DNA from: JAYOFM01 sp038117225
GTDB lineage: Bacteria; Pseudomonadota; Alphaproteobacteria; Rhodospirillales; Casp-alpha2
DNA length: 64,000 bases
Assembly (NCBI GenBank): GCA_038117225.1
Contig: JAYOFM010000004.1
Location: 1 to 64,000 of the forward strand
Reading direction: 5' to 3'
The notes beneath the pieces were generated by a model, which was given only the letters and a program-made list of their open reading frames with translations, was not told where the DNA came from and did not search any database. Positions within the stretch are counted from its first letter, which is position 1. The number at the start of each line of letters is the position of its first letter. Below, piece by piece: positions 9,086 through 18,027 of this stretch. Made by a program: the position numbers and the translations under genes.

Positions 9086-9907
9086 CTATTCGCCTTTTTT
9101 CGCCGTTTCCAATCGATCGGCGGGCCGCGACCCCTGGGGGACCAAGATGGTCGTCCCGTCCTTTTCCCGCAGCGTGTCCAATTCCTCATAGACGGCGGCG
9201 GTGGTGACAGGAATTGCCTGCTCGGCCGCCGGGCGGCGGTCGGGCGGCGTGACGATACCACCGGAAATGACCATCTTGATCGCCTCCTCGACGCCCATCG
9301 TCAGTGGGACCAGATCTTTCATCGGCACGAACAACAAGAACCCGGACGTCGGGTTGGGCGTCGTCGGTAGGAAGATATTGATGCATTCTTCCTCCGTGAG
9401 ATTCTGCACTTCGCCCTTGGTGGTGCCGGTAATGAAGGCAATGGCCCACATGCCGCGGCGTGGATATTCAACCAACACGGCCTCGCGAAAGGCGTTCGAT
9501 TGTTGCGCCAGCACTGTTTCCAGGATTTGTTTGACCGCCGAATAGACGTTGCGGACGACGGGCATGCCGCTCAGTGTGCGTTCCTGAATACGCAGCCACA
9601 GGCGGCCGAAGAAGCCGGCGGTCAGGGCACCGGTCAATGTCAGAGCCGCGACCAGGATAACCAGACCAAGTCCCGGCAGCGCGAACGGCAGATAGGTTTC
9701 TGGATTGTACTTGGCAGGAATCAACGGGGTTACACGACTGTCGACAAAGCTGATGAACAGCCACGACAGGTAGAGCGTGATCGAAATCGGCGCGGTGATC
9801 AGAATGCCCGCGAGAAAATACGCCCGCAGTCGGGCGCCCGCGCTTAGTCCCCGCTTGCGCTCTATCGTCCCGAGCGCGTTGGAAGCGTCCGACGGCGTGT
9901 CATTCAT
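9086..9907 (-). CDS. DUF502 family membrane protein
   Basis: A 273-aa integral membrane protein of the DUF502 family. Two N-terminal membrane segments (around residues 30-52 and 75-100) are followed by a conserved cytoplasmic region containing LSGMPVVRNVYSAVKQILE, then a domain with FLPTTPNPTSGFLLFVP and a GGIVTP motif near residue 220. All are family hallmarks. The molecular function of DUF502 is unknown; plant members (COV) affect membrane traffic and vascular patterning. It lies downstream of the small cyclic-nucleotide-binding gene on the same strand with a 92-base gap. Confidence 0.88.
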   Translation of the reverse strand: MNDTPSDASNALGTIERKRGLSAGARLRAYFLAGILITAPISITLYLSWLFISFVDSRVTPLIPAKYNPETYLPFALPGLGLVILVAALTLTGALTAGFFGRLWLRIQERTLSGMPVVRNVYSAVKQILETVLAQQSNAFREAVLVEYPRRGMWAIAFITGTTKGEVQNLTEEECINIFLPTTPNPTSGFLLFVPMKDLVPLTMGVEEAIKMVISGGIVTPPDRRPAAEQAIPVTTAAVYEELDTLREKDGTTILVPQGSRPADRLETAKKGE

Positions 9908-9999
9908 ACGAATTCATCCAATCACTCATTTTGACCATCATCGGGGTTGGTCGGTTCCGATACCCGAGGTCGCGAGACCGCGGCCCACGGGCGAACCGC

Positions 10000-10341
10000 T
10001 CAATTTTGACGTCTGATCGTATCGACGAATATACCGAGCAGACCGCGGATGAATGGATCCGTCTTCTGGAGCTTGCGATTGAACATGTTCTTGGTGACGA
10101 CAATGATGGTGGACGGTTGCGAGGCCCGCGCCGCCGCCATGCGTGGCTTGTCGTCGATCAATGCCATCTCGCCGAAGATGCCGCCTTGGCCGATCGTCGC
10201 CAGGACCTTTTCCTCGTCACCGATCACTTTGGTGATTTCGATCTCGCCACTTTGGATCACGTAGGCGACAGAGCCCTGCTCGCCTTCCTTGAAGATACTA
10301 TCGCCGACCTTGTAAGTCTTACGTTTGAGAACGTCGGCCAT
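10000..10341 (-). CDS. Single-domain cyclic-nucleotide-binding protein (Crp/Fnr effector domain only)
   Basis: A 113-aa protein consisting only of a cNMP-binding beta-roll. The phosphate-binding cassette reads FGEMALIDDKPRMAAARA, with the family's Glu and Arg. No DNA-binding helix-turn-helix follows, so it is not a complete Crp/Fnr regulator. I chose the ATG at 10341 because it has a ribosome-binding site (AGGGGACA) five bases upstream; an ATG at 10362 would add seven residues. Stand-alone cNMP domains act as partner-regulatory subunits or sensors; the partner is not evident here. Confidence 0.85.
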   Translation of the reverse strand: MADVLKRKTYKVGDSIFKEGEQGSVAYVIQSGEIEITKVIGDEEKVLATIGQGGIFGEMALIDDKPRMAAARASQPSTIIVVTKNMFNRKLQKTDPFIRGLLGIFVDTIRRQN

Positions 10342-10486
10342 GATTGTCCCCTGTATTGCCAAAACCTTGCACGAAACCAGCCTCCCGTTGCCGGTCCTTC
10401 GTGGATCGCGCTACTCTAGCGCCGAGGCCGCGATAGAACCACAACTTGATTCATCCCACCAAGCGGCAACGACGGAGACGAACCCG

Positions 10487-10975
10487 ATGAGCCGCGCCTA
10501 TCCAGATCGGCCCTTCGTCGGCGTCGGCGTCGCCGTTGTCGGCGAGGCCGGCGTTGTCTTGATCCGGCGCGGCAAGCCACCTCGGATCGGTCAATGGAGT
10601 CTTCCGGGCGGGGCACAAAAATTGGGTGAAACCGTGGCCGAGGCCGCGCATCGGGAACTGCGCGAGGAAACCGGGCTCGACATCGCCCTATTAGGCCTTA
10701 TCGATGTTGTCGACTCCATCCGTCCCGATGATGCCGGCGCCGTCGAATACCATTACACGCTGGTGGATTACGCCGCCGTCGCCGATGCAACGCCACCCCG
10801 GGCCGGCGGTGATGTCACCGAGGCGCGCTGGTTCACGACCGAAGAAGTCGCGGCGCTGGGCCTGTGGTCGGAAACCTATCGCATTATCCGGCTGGCGCAC
10901 GAAATGTGGGACGCCCTGGGGCGCCCTAACGCCATCGATCAACGTTCGCGGAATGACGTCGATACCGAGCTGTAG
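10487..10975 (+). CDS. Nudix hydrolase
   Basis: A 162-aa Nudix protein. The Nudix box GX5EX7REUXEEXGU is complete at residues 42-64 (from GAQKLGE through RELREETGL). It hydrolyses a nucleoside diphosphate linked to another group; the WSLPGG context and size resemble ADP-ribose pyrophosphatase or general NTP-cleaning members, but the substrate cannot be read from sequence. The start at 10487 is preceded by GGAG; the frame is open further upstream but lacks Nudix character. The last 37 bases overlap the 3' end of the convergent hlyD gene. Confidence 0.9.
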   Translation: MSRAYPDRPFVGVGVAVVGEAGVVLIRRGKPPRIGQWSLPGGAQKLGETVAEAAHRELREETGLDIALLGLIDVVDSIRPDDAGAVEYHYTLVDYAAVADATPPRAGGDVTEARWFTTEEVAALGLWSETYRIIRLAHEMWDALGRPNAIDQRSRNDVDTEL

Positions 10976-12324
10976 ACCGGTTTGAGCAGATATTGCAGAA
11001 GCGTCTTTTGACCGGTCTTGATGTCCGCTTGCACGGTCATTCCCGGCATCACGTGGTTCTGTTCCGGATCGGATCCAACGTAAGGGCGGTCGAGCGCCAC
11101 GATACCTTTGTAATAAGGCGCACCCTGTTCATCTAGGAATGTCGAGGCGGAAACATCGCTCAGTTCACCAGTGATGCCGCCATTGCGGGCAAAATCATAG
11201 GTGGTCACCTTGACCGTCACCGGTTGACCGATGCGCACGTGGCCGACGTCGCGCGTATTGATGCGGGTTTCGACGAGGAGTTTCTTGTCCAGCGGCACGA
11301 TTTCCATGACGATGGCACCGGCCGGAATCACGCCGCCTACCGTATGGACCTGCTGGCCCTTGATAATCCCACGCACCGGCGCCTTGATTTCCAGTCGCTT
11401 GACCCTGTCCTGCAGGTTTTCCAGGGCTTCGTCAATTTGCGCCAATTCGCTGGTAACCGTACCCAATTGCGCCAGCGCCTGCTCGCGCGCATCTGTTTCC
11501 AGTTCCGCGAGACGGGAACGCACCTCAGCCAGGGCCTCGACCGAGCGTTGACGATCCGTCACCAGCTTGGACAGGTCGCCCCGCGCCTTGTTGACCTCGC
11601 GTTTGATATCCAGATAGACGACCTTCGACGTTAGGCCCTGCTGGTAGAGCTTTTCGCGCAAAAGCAGTTCCTCTTCGAGGATGTCGGCGTTGCGGGCCAG
11701 GGTCTGTTCCTGCTCCTCGAATACCTCGAGTTCCGACCGTTTCTGGGCAATCTGGTCATTGATGGTCTTGCGCCGGTTCTCCGCCGCCTCCATCTGGCTC
11801 TCGAAGATCGCGATCTGATCGTCGACCATTGCCTGGAACTGATCGTCGACGATCGGAAATACCGGTTCGCGACCGGTTCCGAGGGCGCGTAATCTTTCGG
11901 CCTGGAGAACGAGACCGACGCGACGGGCCTCCATCTGATCCAACTCGCCCAACGGCGCGGTCGGGTCGAGGCGCATCAGCACCTTGCCCTTCTCCACCAG
12001 CTCGCCTTCCTGGACCAGGATATCGATGACGATGCCGCCTTCCAGGTGTTGGATCGCCTGCACCTGGCCGGCCGGCACGACTTCGCCCGATGTTACCGCC
12101 ACCTCGTCCACGTTGGTCACGCCGGCCCACACGAGGAACGCGCAGATGACCAGCGGAATGGTGACCATGGCGATGCGAACCAGACCGGAACTGCCGGCCT
12201 CCTCGAGGATCACCGATTGTGCGAGGAAGCGGGTCTGACGATCGCCGCGACGAATCTTGGGCAGCGCGTCCGCTTCGGATGTCTTCGGCGCTTCGGGGGC
12301 GGGTGGGGGCGCGGCTTCGTTCAT
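10939..12324 (-). CDS. HlyD-family type I secretion membrane fusion protein
   Basis: A 461-aa periplasmic adaptor. A short cytoplasmic N-terminus and one membrane segment (around residues 45-66) lead to a split lipoyl-like domain (IQHLEGGIVIDILVQEGE), a long coiled coil (about residues 125-300, Glu/Gln/Leu-rich heptads) and a beta-barrel C-terminus ending LKPVYSSVSTSFRER, typical of this family. It links an inner-membrane ABC exporter to an outer-membrane channel. Its ribosome-binding site (GAGG) overlaps the stop codon of the ABC gene 7 bases upstream, so the two are coupled. No TolC homologue is present in the window. Confidence 0.92.
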   Translation of the reverse strand: MNEAAPPPAPEAPKTSEADALPKIRRGDRQTRFLAQSVILEEAGSSGLVRIAMVTIPLVICAFLVWAGVTNVDEVAVTSGEVVPAGQVQAIQHLEGGIVIDILVQEGELVEKGKVLMRLDPTAPLGELDQMEARRVGLVLQAERLRALGTGREPVFPIVDDQFQAMVDDQIAIFESQMEAAENRRKTINDQIAQKRSELEVFEEQEQTLARNADILEEELLLREKLYQQGLTSKVVYLDIKREVNKARGDLSKLVTDRQRSVEALAEVRSRLAELETDAREQALAQLGTVTSELAQIDEALENLQDRVKRLEIKAPVRGIIKGQQVHTVGGVIPAGAIVMEIVPLDKKLLVETRINTRDVGHVRIGQPVTVKVTTYDFARNGGITGELSDVSASTFLDEQGAPYYKGIVALDRPYVGSDPEQNHVMPGMTVQADIKTGQKTLLQYLLKPVYSSVSTSFRER

Positions 12325-12331
12325 GGCTTCC

Positions 12332-15300
12332 TCACACGAAGTCCTTCGGCATTTGCTTGATCACCTCGGCCGCCGGGCCGTAGGCACGCACATTACCATA
12401 TTCCAACCATAGAATCTTATCGGCGATTTTCAGATGGCTTGGTCGGTGGGTCACCATCAGTACGGTGGTTTCGCCGCGCATGTTGTCCATGGTTTTCATG
12501 AACGCCTGGTCACCGGCGAAATCAAGGCCGTTACCCGGCTCGTCCAGCAGCATGATCGGGGCCTTCTTCAGATAACCGCGCGCCAGATTGAGGCGCTGCA
12601 ACAAGCTGGTCGGCATCTGTCCGCCACCGGAATCACCAATGCGCACTTCCAGGCCCTTGCGCTGCCACTTGCCGGAGCCCTGTTGTAGTTCCAACACATC
12701 CTCCAACACGGCGGCCTTGTCGCAAGCGACATAAAGGTCTTCCATGGTGGCCGTCGGGTGCGACAGGCGTAAATTCTGGGCAATGGTGCCATAGAAGAAC
12801 TGAATGGCCTGCGGCACATAGGCGCAGGAATGGCGCAATTCGATGACATCCATCTGACGGATATCCATGTTGTCGATGCGGATCGACCCCGCCTGCGGCT
12901 GATACATGCCGATCATCAACTTCAACACCGTCGATTTGCCGGATCCGTTACCACCAACAACAGCGACGATCTCGCCCGGTTGGGCCTCGAAACTGACGCC
13001 GACCAACGCGGGATCGGCTTCCGGGCTGTAGCGAATGGAAACGCGGGCGAAGGTTACGAACCCCTCCATGCGGCGGATCGGATTGACGATGGAATGCTGA
13101 TCGCGCTCGGCACGGATGTTCATCAGGTTGTTAATTTGCGTGATTGATGACTTCACCTGGGTCAGGCGGGTCATCGACACGAAACCGGTCTGCAACGGCG
13201 CCAACACCCGCCACACCAAGATCATGGACGCCACCAGGCCGCCAACCGTCATGTCACCGGCAAGGACACGAAACACACCGAAAACGATCGTCCCAATGCC
13301 GGCGGAAATCATCAGCACGTGGGACATAGTCTGTAGCAGCGACGAGAACTGGGACGTGTAGAAGCTGTTCAACGAGGCCGTCGCGGAGAGGTCGCGGAAC
13401 CGTTCCATCCAGGTTTCCTCGGCGCCGGTATACTTGACCGCGCGCATGCCGCCGAGGGTTTCGACCAGAAGTTCCTGCTTTTTCGACGATGCCCGTGCCG
13501 CCTGCGATACCGAGCCTCTTAGCAAGGGCATGATGACCATGCCGAGAATGACGTAGCAGGCGATCATGATCATCGGCACGAACGCCACCGGCCCGGCCAC
13601 CGCGGCGATGGTGATGATAAAGATAAGCACGAACGGGAGCTCAAACAGCACCAGCGCCATGGGGCCGGTGAAGAAATCACGCACGGTTTCGAAATCCTTG
13701 ATACGCGCGACCTGGGCGCCGATGGTCGCGCGCTCGGTAAATGCCGGCGGCAGGAATAGAATTTTATGGAAGATGGCGATGCCGACGATGTTGTCGAGGC
13801 GAGCGCCGATAAACGCCAGAATGCGGGTGCGGATACCACGCAATATCAGATCACAGCCGATGGCGATGCTAACGCCGACGGCGAAATAGGCGAGCGTGAC
13901 CAGTGAACCGGTTGCCACCACCTTGTCATAGACCGCCATCACGAATAGCGGCGTCACCAGGGCAAGAATGTTGAGCACGAACGTGATACCGAGAGTTTGG
14001 TAAAACAACGCGCGAAAGCGTTCATTGACAGCCTTGAACCAGCCCACCTTGGCCTGTGCCGGCGCCAGTTCGTCTTCCTCGATACGACTGAAGAAATAAG
14101 CCAGGCCCTTGTCCTTGGCGCGCGGAATTCGAACCTCGCCGCCCTGGCCCCCATCAAACGCGACGATCCGATCCCCGTCCTGTCCAAGTAGGATCAGCGC
14201 GTCGCCCTTCGGTGGCAGGAACAGGCACGGGAACAGGCGCGGGTCGATGCGGGACAGACTGAGCGGCACCGGGCGGCTTTGGAAATGCAGCGTCGCCATG
14301 ATGTTGCGAAACGACGTGATATCCAGCGAGTCGATGAAATGCGGCACCGATTCGGCGACGTGACGCGGGTCCCCGCGCCAGTTTAGTGCCGTCAGCAACG
14401 GCATCAGGCAGTTCGAAAGGTCCGTCGCCAGCCGTAGGCTGGCGAGTTGCCCCTGATCGGCGCCCGTATGTACCGGCGTCGACGGCAAGGCATCGGCGCC
14501 CGGCAGCGCGGACGGTGCCGGCGGCAACGTCGGCGGCTCGCCCGGCCCGCCCGGTCCACCTGGCAGCCGTGGCGGGGTGCTGGCCGCTTCCGGCGCGTCT
14601 CTGGGCGCCAGTAAAGCATCGAAAGCGCCCCTGCGCTTCGGCATTAATTCCGGCGGCAGCGGCGGCGGCGGCGGCAACTTGCGCGCTACCGGCGGCGGGG
14701 TCGCGGTGCCAGAACCTGTACCGGCATCAGCCGGTCGCGGCGGCAACTTCGGACGCGGCGGCATTACCGGCGGCGGCGATGCGGCGGCGGATTTCGCTTT
14801 CTCGGGCGGCGCCTCGGCCGCGGGCGCCTCGCCCGGCTTGCGCAGCCGTGGCGGCAGACGTTTTTCACCGCCCGCGGAGTCATCGGCAGCTTTACGAAGG
14901 CGCGGCGGCAGCTTCTTCTCGGCTGTCTTGGCGGCGGCGGGTTGCGGCGCCGCGGCAGCGGATTTTGGTGCTGCTTCAGGTCGTGCTTTCGGCGCCGGTC
15001 TAGCGGACGCCGGTCGCGCCGGCGATGGCTTGACCGGCGGTGCGTTCGCGGCCGGCTTGGCCGGCGGCGCCTTGGCGACCGCTGGTGGTTTCGGGCGCGC
15101 CGGCTTGGCGGTTGGCCGTGGCGTGGCGGCGGCGGGCACGGCGGGCGTTGGAGGCACGGTCTCGCGACGAAGATTTGGACGCGGACGTGGCGCAATTTGT
15201 GGAGATGGCCGTGGCGACCGCGCCGACGGAACGAATGGCGTGCCTACCGTATCACTGCCCGGGGGCAATGGCGGCAGTTTGAACTGGCCAGGGCCCGGCT

Positions 15301-15529
15301 TGGGTTCACTCGCCGTATCGGGCACGGCGGACGCATCGAACAGACGATCTGTGATCGGTTCAAGCGGCAGGTCGTCGTGCGGAAAGCCGCGTTGCGGCGC
15401 CGAAGGATCGTCGTCGGCCGAGCCGCGTCCGAATGGAAACGTCCGGCGCGGTTTCGCGGGCGTGACAATGGCCGGCTCGACATCGTCGAAACCGTCAACC
15501 GCCTCGATCTTTGGCAACATGCTCGCCAT
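12332..15529 (-). CDS. Type I secretion ABC transporter with long proline-rich N-terminal extension
   Basis: A 1065-aa exporter ATPase. Residues ~20-350 are Pro/Ala/Arg-rich and probably disordered, with repeated LPPRLRK motifs. Residues ~360-480 resemble a degenerate C39-like domain; the protease Cys is not evident. The membrane domain follows (~510-800), then the nucleotide-binding domain: Walker A GGNGSGKS at 859-866, Q-loop (YVPQ), Walker B MLLDE with Glu 997, and H-loop His 1028. The signature position before QRLNLARG is MPTSL (972-976) instead of LSGGQ. It lies between a small gene and hlyD. Probably works as a heteromer with the 582-aa ABC protein encoded upstream (inference). Confidence 0.88.
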   Translation of the reverse strand: MASMLPKIEAVDGFDDVEPAIVTPAKPRRTFPFGRGSADDDPSAPQRGFPHDDLPLEPITDRLFDASAVPDTASEPKPGPGQFKLPPLPPGSDTVGTPFVPSARSPRPSPQIAPRPRPNLRRETVPPTPAVPAAATPRPTAKPARPKPPAVAKAPPAKPAANAPPVKPSPARPASARPAPKARPEAAPKSAAAAPQPAAAKTAEKKLPPRLRKAADDSAGGEKRLPPRLRKPGEAPAAEAPPEKAKSAAASPPPVMPPRPKLPPRPADAGTGSGTATPPPVARKLPPPPPLPPELMPKRRGAFDALLAPRDAPEAASTPPRLPGGPGGPGEPPTLPPAPSALPGADALPSTPVHTGADQGQLASLRLATDLSNCLMPLLTALNWRGDPRHVAESVPHFIDSLDITSFRNIMATLHFQSRPVPLSLSRIDPRLFPCLFLPPKGDALILLGQDGDRIVAFDGGQGGEVRIPRAKDKGLAYFFSRIEEDELAPAQAKVGWFKAVNERFRALFYQTLGITFVLNILALVTPLFVMAVYDKVVATGSLVTLAYFAVGVSIAIGCDLILRGIRTRILAFIGARLDNIVGIAIFHKILFLPPAFTERATIGAQVARIKDFETVRDFFTGPMALVLFELPFVLIFIITIAAVAGPVAFVPMIMIACYVILGMVIMPLLRGSVSQAARASSKKQELLVETLGGMRAVKYTGAEETWMERFRDLSATASLNSFYTSQFSSLLQTMSHVLMISAGIGTIVFGVFRVLAGDMTVGGLVASMILVWRVLAPLQTGFVSMTRLTQVKSSITQINNLMNIRAERDQHSIVNPIRRMEGFVTFARVSIRYSPEADPALVGVSFEAQPGEIVAVVGGNGSGKSTVLKLMIGMYQPQAGSIRIDNMDIRQMDVIELRHSCAYVPQAIQFFYGTIAQNLRLSHPTATMEDLYVACDKAAVLEDVLELQQGSGKWQRKGLEVRIGDSGGGQMPTSLLQRLNLARGYLKKAPIMLLDEPGNGLDFAGDQAFMKTMDNMRGETTVLMVTHRPSHLKIADKILWLEYGNVRAYGPAAEVIKQMPKDFV

Positions 15530-15576
15530 CGTTCGCTCTGCGTCCCTCGCTTATCGCCGCCTGGTTGGTGTGCCGC

Positions 15577-15864
15577 TCAGGCCACCCGTCGGCGACCGCG
15601 CCGGTCCTCTGTCCAGCGACCACCGCCTTCGACCCAACCATGGTCCGGGACCGCGAATTGCTGATCCGGAAGATCGCGGTCCATTTCCGTCACCGTCGCC
15701 GACGACGACGTCTCTGATGCGTGGGCCGCAATACGGCCATCTAACAATCCAGCCGATTTCAACGTCGCGTGGGCCCGCCGGGATAAACCGAGACTGGCGG
15801 CTTCCGCCCGATCGTTCGCGTCGCGACCATCGGCCGCTTCTATCTTCAGTAATTTGCGCAACAT
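15577..15864 (-). CDS. Small hypothetical protein (95 aa) between the two ABC exporter genes
   Basis: I chose the ATG at 15864 because it is preceded by a purine-rich ribosome-binding site (GGGGGAAG). The N-terminus MLRKLLKIEAADGRDA resembles the start of the downstream ABC protein (MLPKIEAVDGFDD): seven of nine residues match over KIEAxDGxD. The rest is hydrophilic and Arg-rich at the C-terminus. It could be a duplicated, free-standing version of the ABC protein's N-terminal tag or a remnant of it. No family is recognised. The gap to the next ABC start at 15529 is 47 bases. Confidence 0.5.
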   Translation of the reverse strand: MLRKLLKIEAADGRDANDRAEAASLGLSRRAHATLKSAGLLDGRIAAHASETSSSATVTEMDRDLPDQQFAVPDHGWVEGGGRWTEDRRGRRRVA

Positions 15865-15999
15865 GTCGTCTTCCCCCGTCGATATTCGGGTTGTTGGGGT
15901 TCGACGCCTTATCCTGTCGTGACGCGGGCTTTCCGCCCGTCGTTGGGTCGTTTCGCCGCGTGGGCATTTCACCCACACGATTGTCGTGTCTGTTGGTCA

Positions 16000-17748
16000 T
16001 CATGCCGGTTTCACCGGAACGGGTGCCGCCGGCGCGGAAAACGCCGGGGCTTCCTCGCCGCGCTCGCGCACGGCCGACCCTTCAATATCGTAAATCCTGT
16101 CAGCAAGGGTCAGCAGCGACGGCCGCGGCGTCACCAGGACCATGGTGACGCGACCCTTGAGGCGTTCCAACAGCGTCTTCAGCATGGCATCGCCGGCGCT
16201 GTCCATGGCGGTATTGGCTTCGTCGAACAGCAATACCCGAGGCTTGTCGACGAGCGCCCGGGCGATAGCGATGCGCTGCTTGATGCCGCGCGGCAACTTG
16301 TCGGAGGCACCGTCGCCGACCGAGGTTTCATACCCCTGCGGCATGTGCGCGACGACACTATCGAGGCCCAACAGCTTGGCCACGTCGAAGGCATCGTTGA
16401 CCTTGTCCTCGCGGAACATGGTGATGTTTTCCAGCAAGGTGCCGTTGAATAGCGTGCCTTCCTGCGGCAGGTACGCGATCTGATGGCGGATGCTGGAACA
16501 ATCGAATTCACGCAGGTCGAGGCCGTCGGCGAGAACCCGTCCCTCGGTCGGCGGCAGAATACCCATGGCCAGATACAGCAACGTGGTCTTGCCGCTGGCG
16601 TTGCCACCGGAAATTCCAACGGTTTCGCCGGCGTCCACGTTGATGTTTATATTCTCAAACAGCGGGGCAAGGTCGTCGCCATCCTTGTTTTTGCCATAGG
16701 TGAAGGTCATGTTCTCGATCTTCAGATCACCACGGATCGGCGGCAGCTTGGGAAGCCCCGGCGGTTTTTCCATCTCCATGGTGAACAGTTCGCGAATGCG
16801 GTCGCGAGCCAATTCGACCGACTGGAATCGGGTCCAGACACCGACCAGCCGTTGCATCGGTTGCATGGAGCGACCGGCTAGCATGGTGCATGCGGCAAGG
16901 CCACCAACCGTCAGCTCGCCGTCGATGACGAAGGTCGCGCCATAGCCAACGACGCAGAACAATACCAATTGCGAGAACAGCGCGCCGACACTGCTGGCGT
17001 TCGAGCTGTGCATGGCGACGTGATAGTCGGCATCGGCGCAGGTTTCCTGCAGACGCTCATAACGGCGCAGCATCTGCTCTTCCATGGCCAGGCCCTTGAC
17101 CGTGTGCACGCCGCCCAAAACCTCGATGATGAAGCTGAAACGCCGATCATCGGCGTTCATGCGATTTTCAAGCGATCCCTTCAGCTTCGTGCCGACCCAA
17201 ACCGCGGTCAGCGTGAACAGCACCATCAGCGTTATCGGCACCATCACCAGATGACCGGCCAGATATGTCAGCGCGCCCAGGTAAAGGACGGCGAACGGCA
17301 CGTCGACCAGGGTGATAAAGGTCTGACCCGCATAGTATTCCTTCAACGTGCCGAGGGCGTCCATGCGTTCCATGTGCACGCCCGAACCGACCCGTTCGTA
17401 ATCGACTATGTTAGCGCTCAGCAGCCGCTCCAACGCCGCGCACCCCGCCAGGTGATCGAAGCGGGCGCCCATCCAGCCAGACACGTAGGAACGACCGAGC
17501 CGCAGAAGGGCCTCCAGGATCAGCGCCGTGCCGATGCCGATGACCAATAATATCAAGGTGCCGGCGGCATCGGATGGAATGATGCGGTCATAGACCTGCA
17601 GCAGCGTCAGCGGCATGGCGAGCGCCAACACATTGACGAACAAGGACGCCAGCAACAGGTCGAAGATTCCACCCGGCATGGTCGATACCGCGCCGATATG
17701 AATCTTTGCCTTGCGAGGCTCCGCGTCCTTTTTACGCCACAATGCCAT
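16000..17748 (-). CDS. Type I secretion ABC transporter lacking a C39 domain, with altered signature and H-loop
   Basis: A 582-aa exporter half-transporter that begins directly with the membrane domain (segments from residue ~28 to ~290). The nucleotide-binding domain has Walker A GGNASGKT (381-388), Q-loop Gln 429, Walker B VLLFDE with catalytic Glu 510 and D-loop Asp 516. Two key motifs are altered: the signature is LPRGI (485-489) instead of LSGGQ, and the H-loop His is Pro 541 (VTPRPS instead of VTHRxS). It is the first gene of the secretion operon. A heteromeric pairing with the 1065-aa ABC protein is likely because both are unusual in the same motif. Confidence 0.88.
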   Translation of the reverse strand: MALWRKKDAEPRKAKIHIGAVSTMPGGIFDLLLASLFVNVLALAMPLTLLQVYDRIIPSDAAGTLILLVIGIGTALILEALLRLGRSYVSGWMGARFDHLAGCAALERLLSANIVDYERVGSGVHMERMDALGTLKEYYAGQTFITLVDVPFAVLYLGALTYLAGHLVMVPITLMVLFTLTAVWVGTKLKGSLENRMNADDRRFSFIIEVLGGVHTVKGLAMEEQMLRRYERLQETCADADYHVAMHSSNASSVGALFSQLVLFCVVGYGATFVIDGELTVGGLAACTMLAGRSMQPMQRLVGVWTRFQSVELARDRIRELFTMEMEKPPGLPKLPPIRGDLKIENMTFTYGKNKDGDDLAPLFENININVDAGETVGISGGNASGKTTLLYLAMGILPPTEGRVLADGLDLREFDCSSIRHQIAYLPQEGTLFNGTLLENITMFREDKVNDAFDVAKLLGLDSVVAHMPQGYETSVGDGASDKLPRGIKQRIAIARALVDKPRVLLFDEANTAMDSAGDAMLKTLLERLKGRVTMVLVTPRPSLLTLADRIYDIEGSAVRERGEEAPAFSAPAAPVPVKPA

Positions 17749-17939
17749 CTATGACCCTGCCGTCATTTCTTGCGTCGGTCGCTCGGTTCCAAGGACGTCA
17801 GCGGGCACCACGTCGCGCGCGACACCCGGTCGTCCCCACGGAAAGCGATAAAAGAATATGTTTAACAATCCATTAGCACCCTTGCGCGGTGCCCGCCTGA
17901 AGGCCACATGGAAATACCGAAAAGACGGGCGACATCCCG

Positions 17940-17953
17940 GTCGTCCGGACGAC
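17940..17953. repeat. 14-bp perfect palindrome upstream of the secretion operon
   Basis: GTCGTCCGGACGAC reads the same on both strands. It lies in the 279-base gap between the DUF2927 gene ending at 18028 and the ABC gene starting at 17748. The 5' half, in the context CCCGGTCGTCC, also occurs near 17826. It could be a regulator site or a weak stem; there is no T tract. Confidence 0.3.
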
Positions 17954-18027
17954 GCATTCCAGGCGCAAACGACGTAGTCTACGCGGAATTCATGACCACA
18001 AACTGACGGCGGAATCGGGTCGCTTCG

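Noticed and set aside
12600..12640. SGGGQ in the 1065-aa ABC protein read as its signature motif
   Set aside because: Alignment by the following QRLNLARG places the signature five residues later, at MPTSL; the SGGGQ belongs to the preceding loop.
14577..16148. 523-aa plus-strand frame over the proline-rich region
   Set aside because: Low-complexity Gly/Ala reading of the complement of the ABC protein's extension; no start signal or family.
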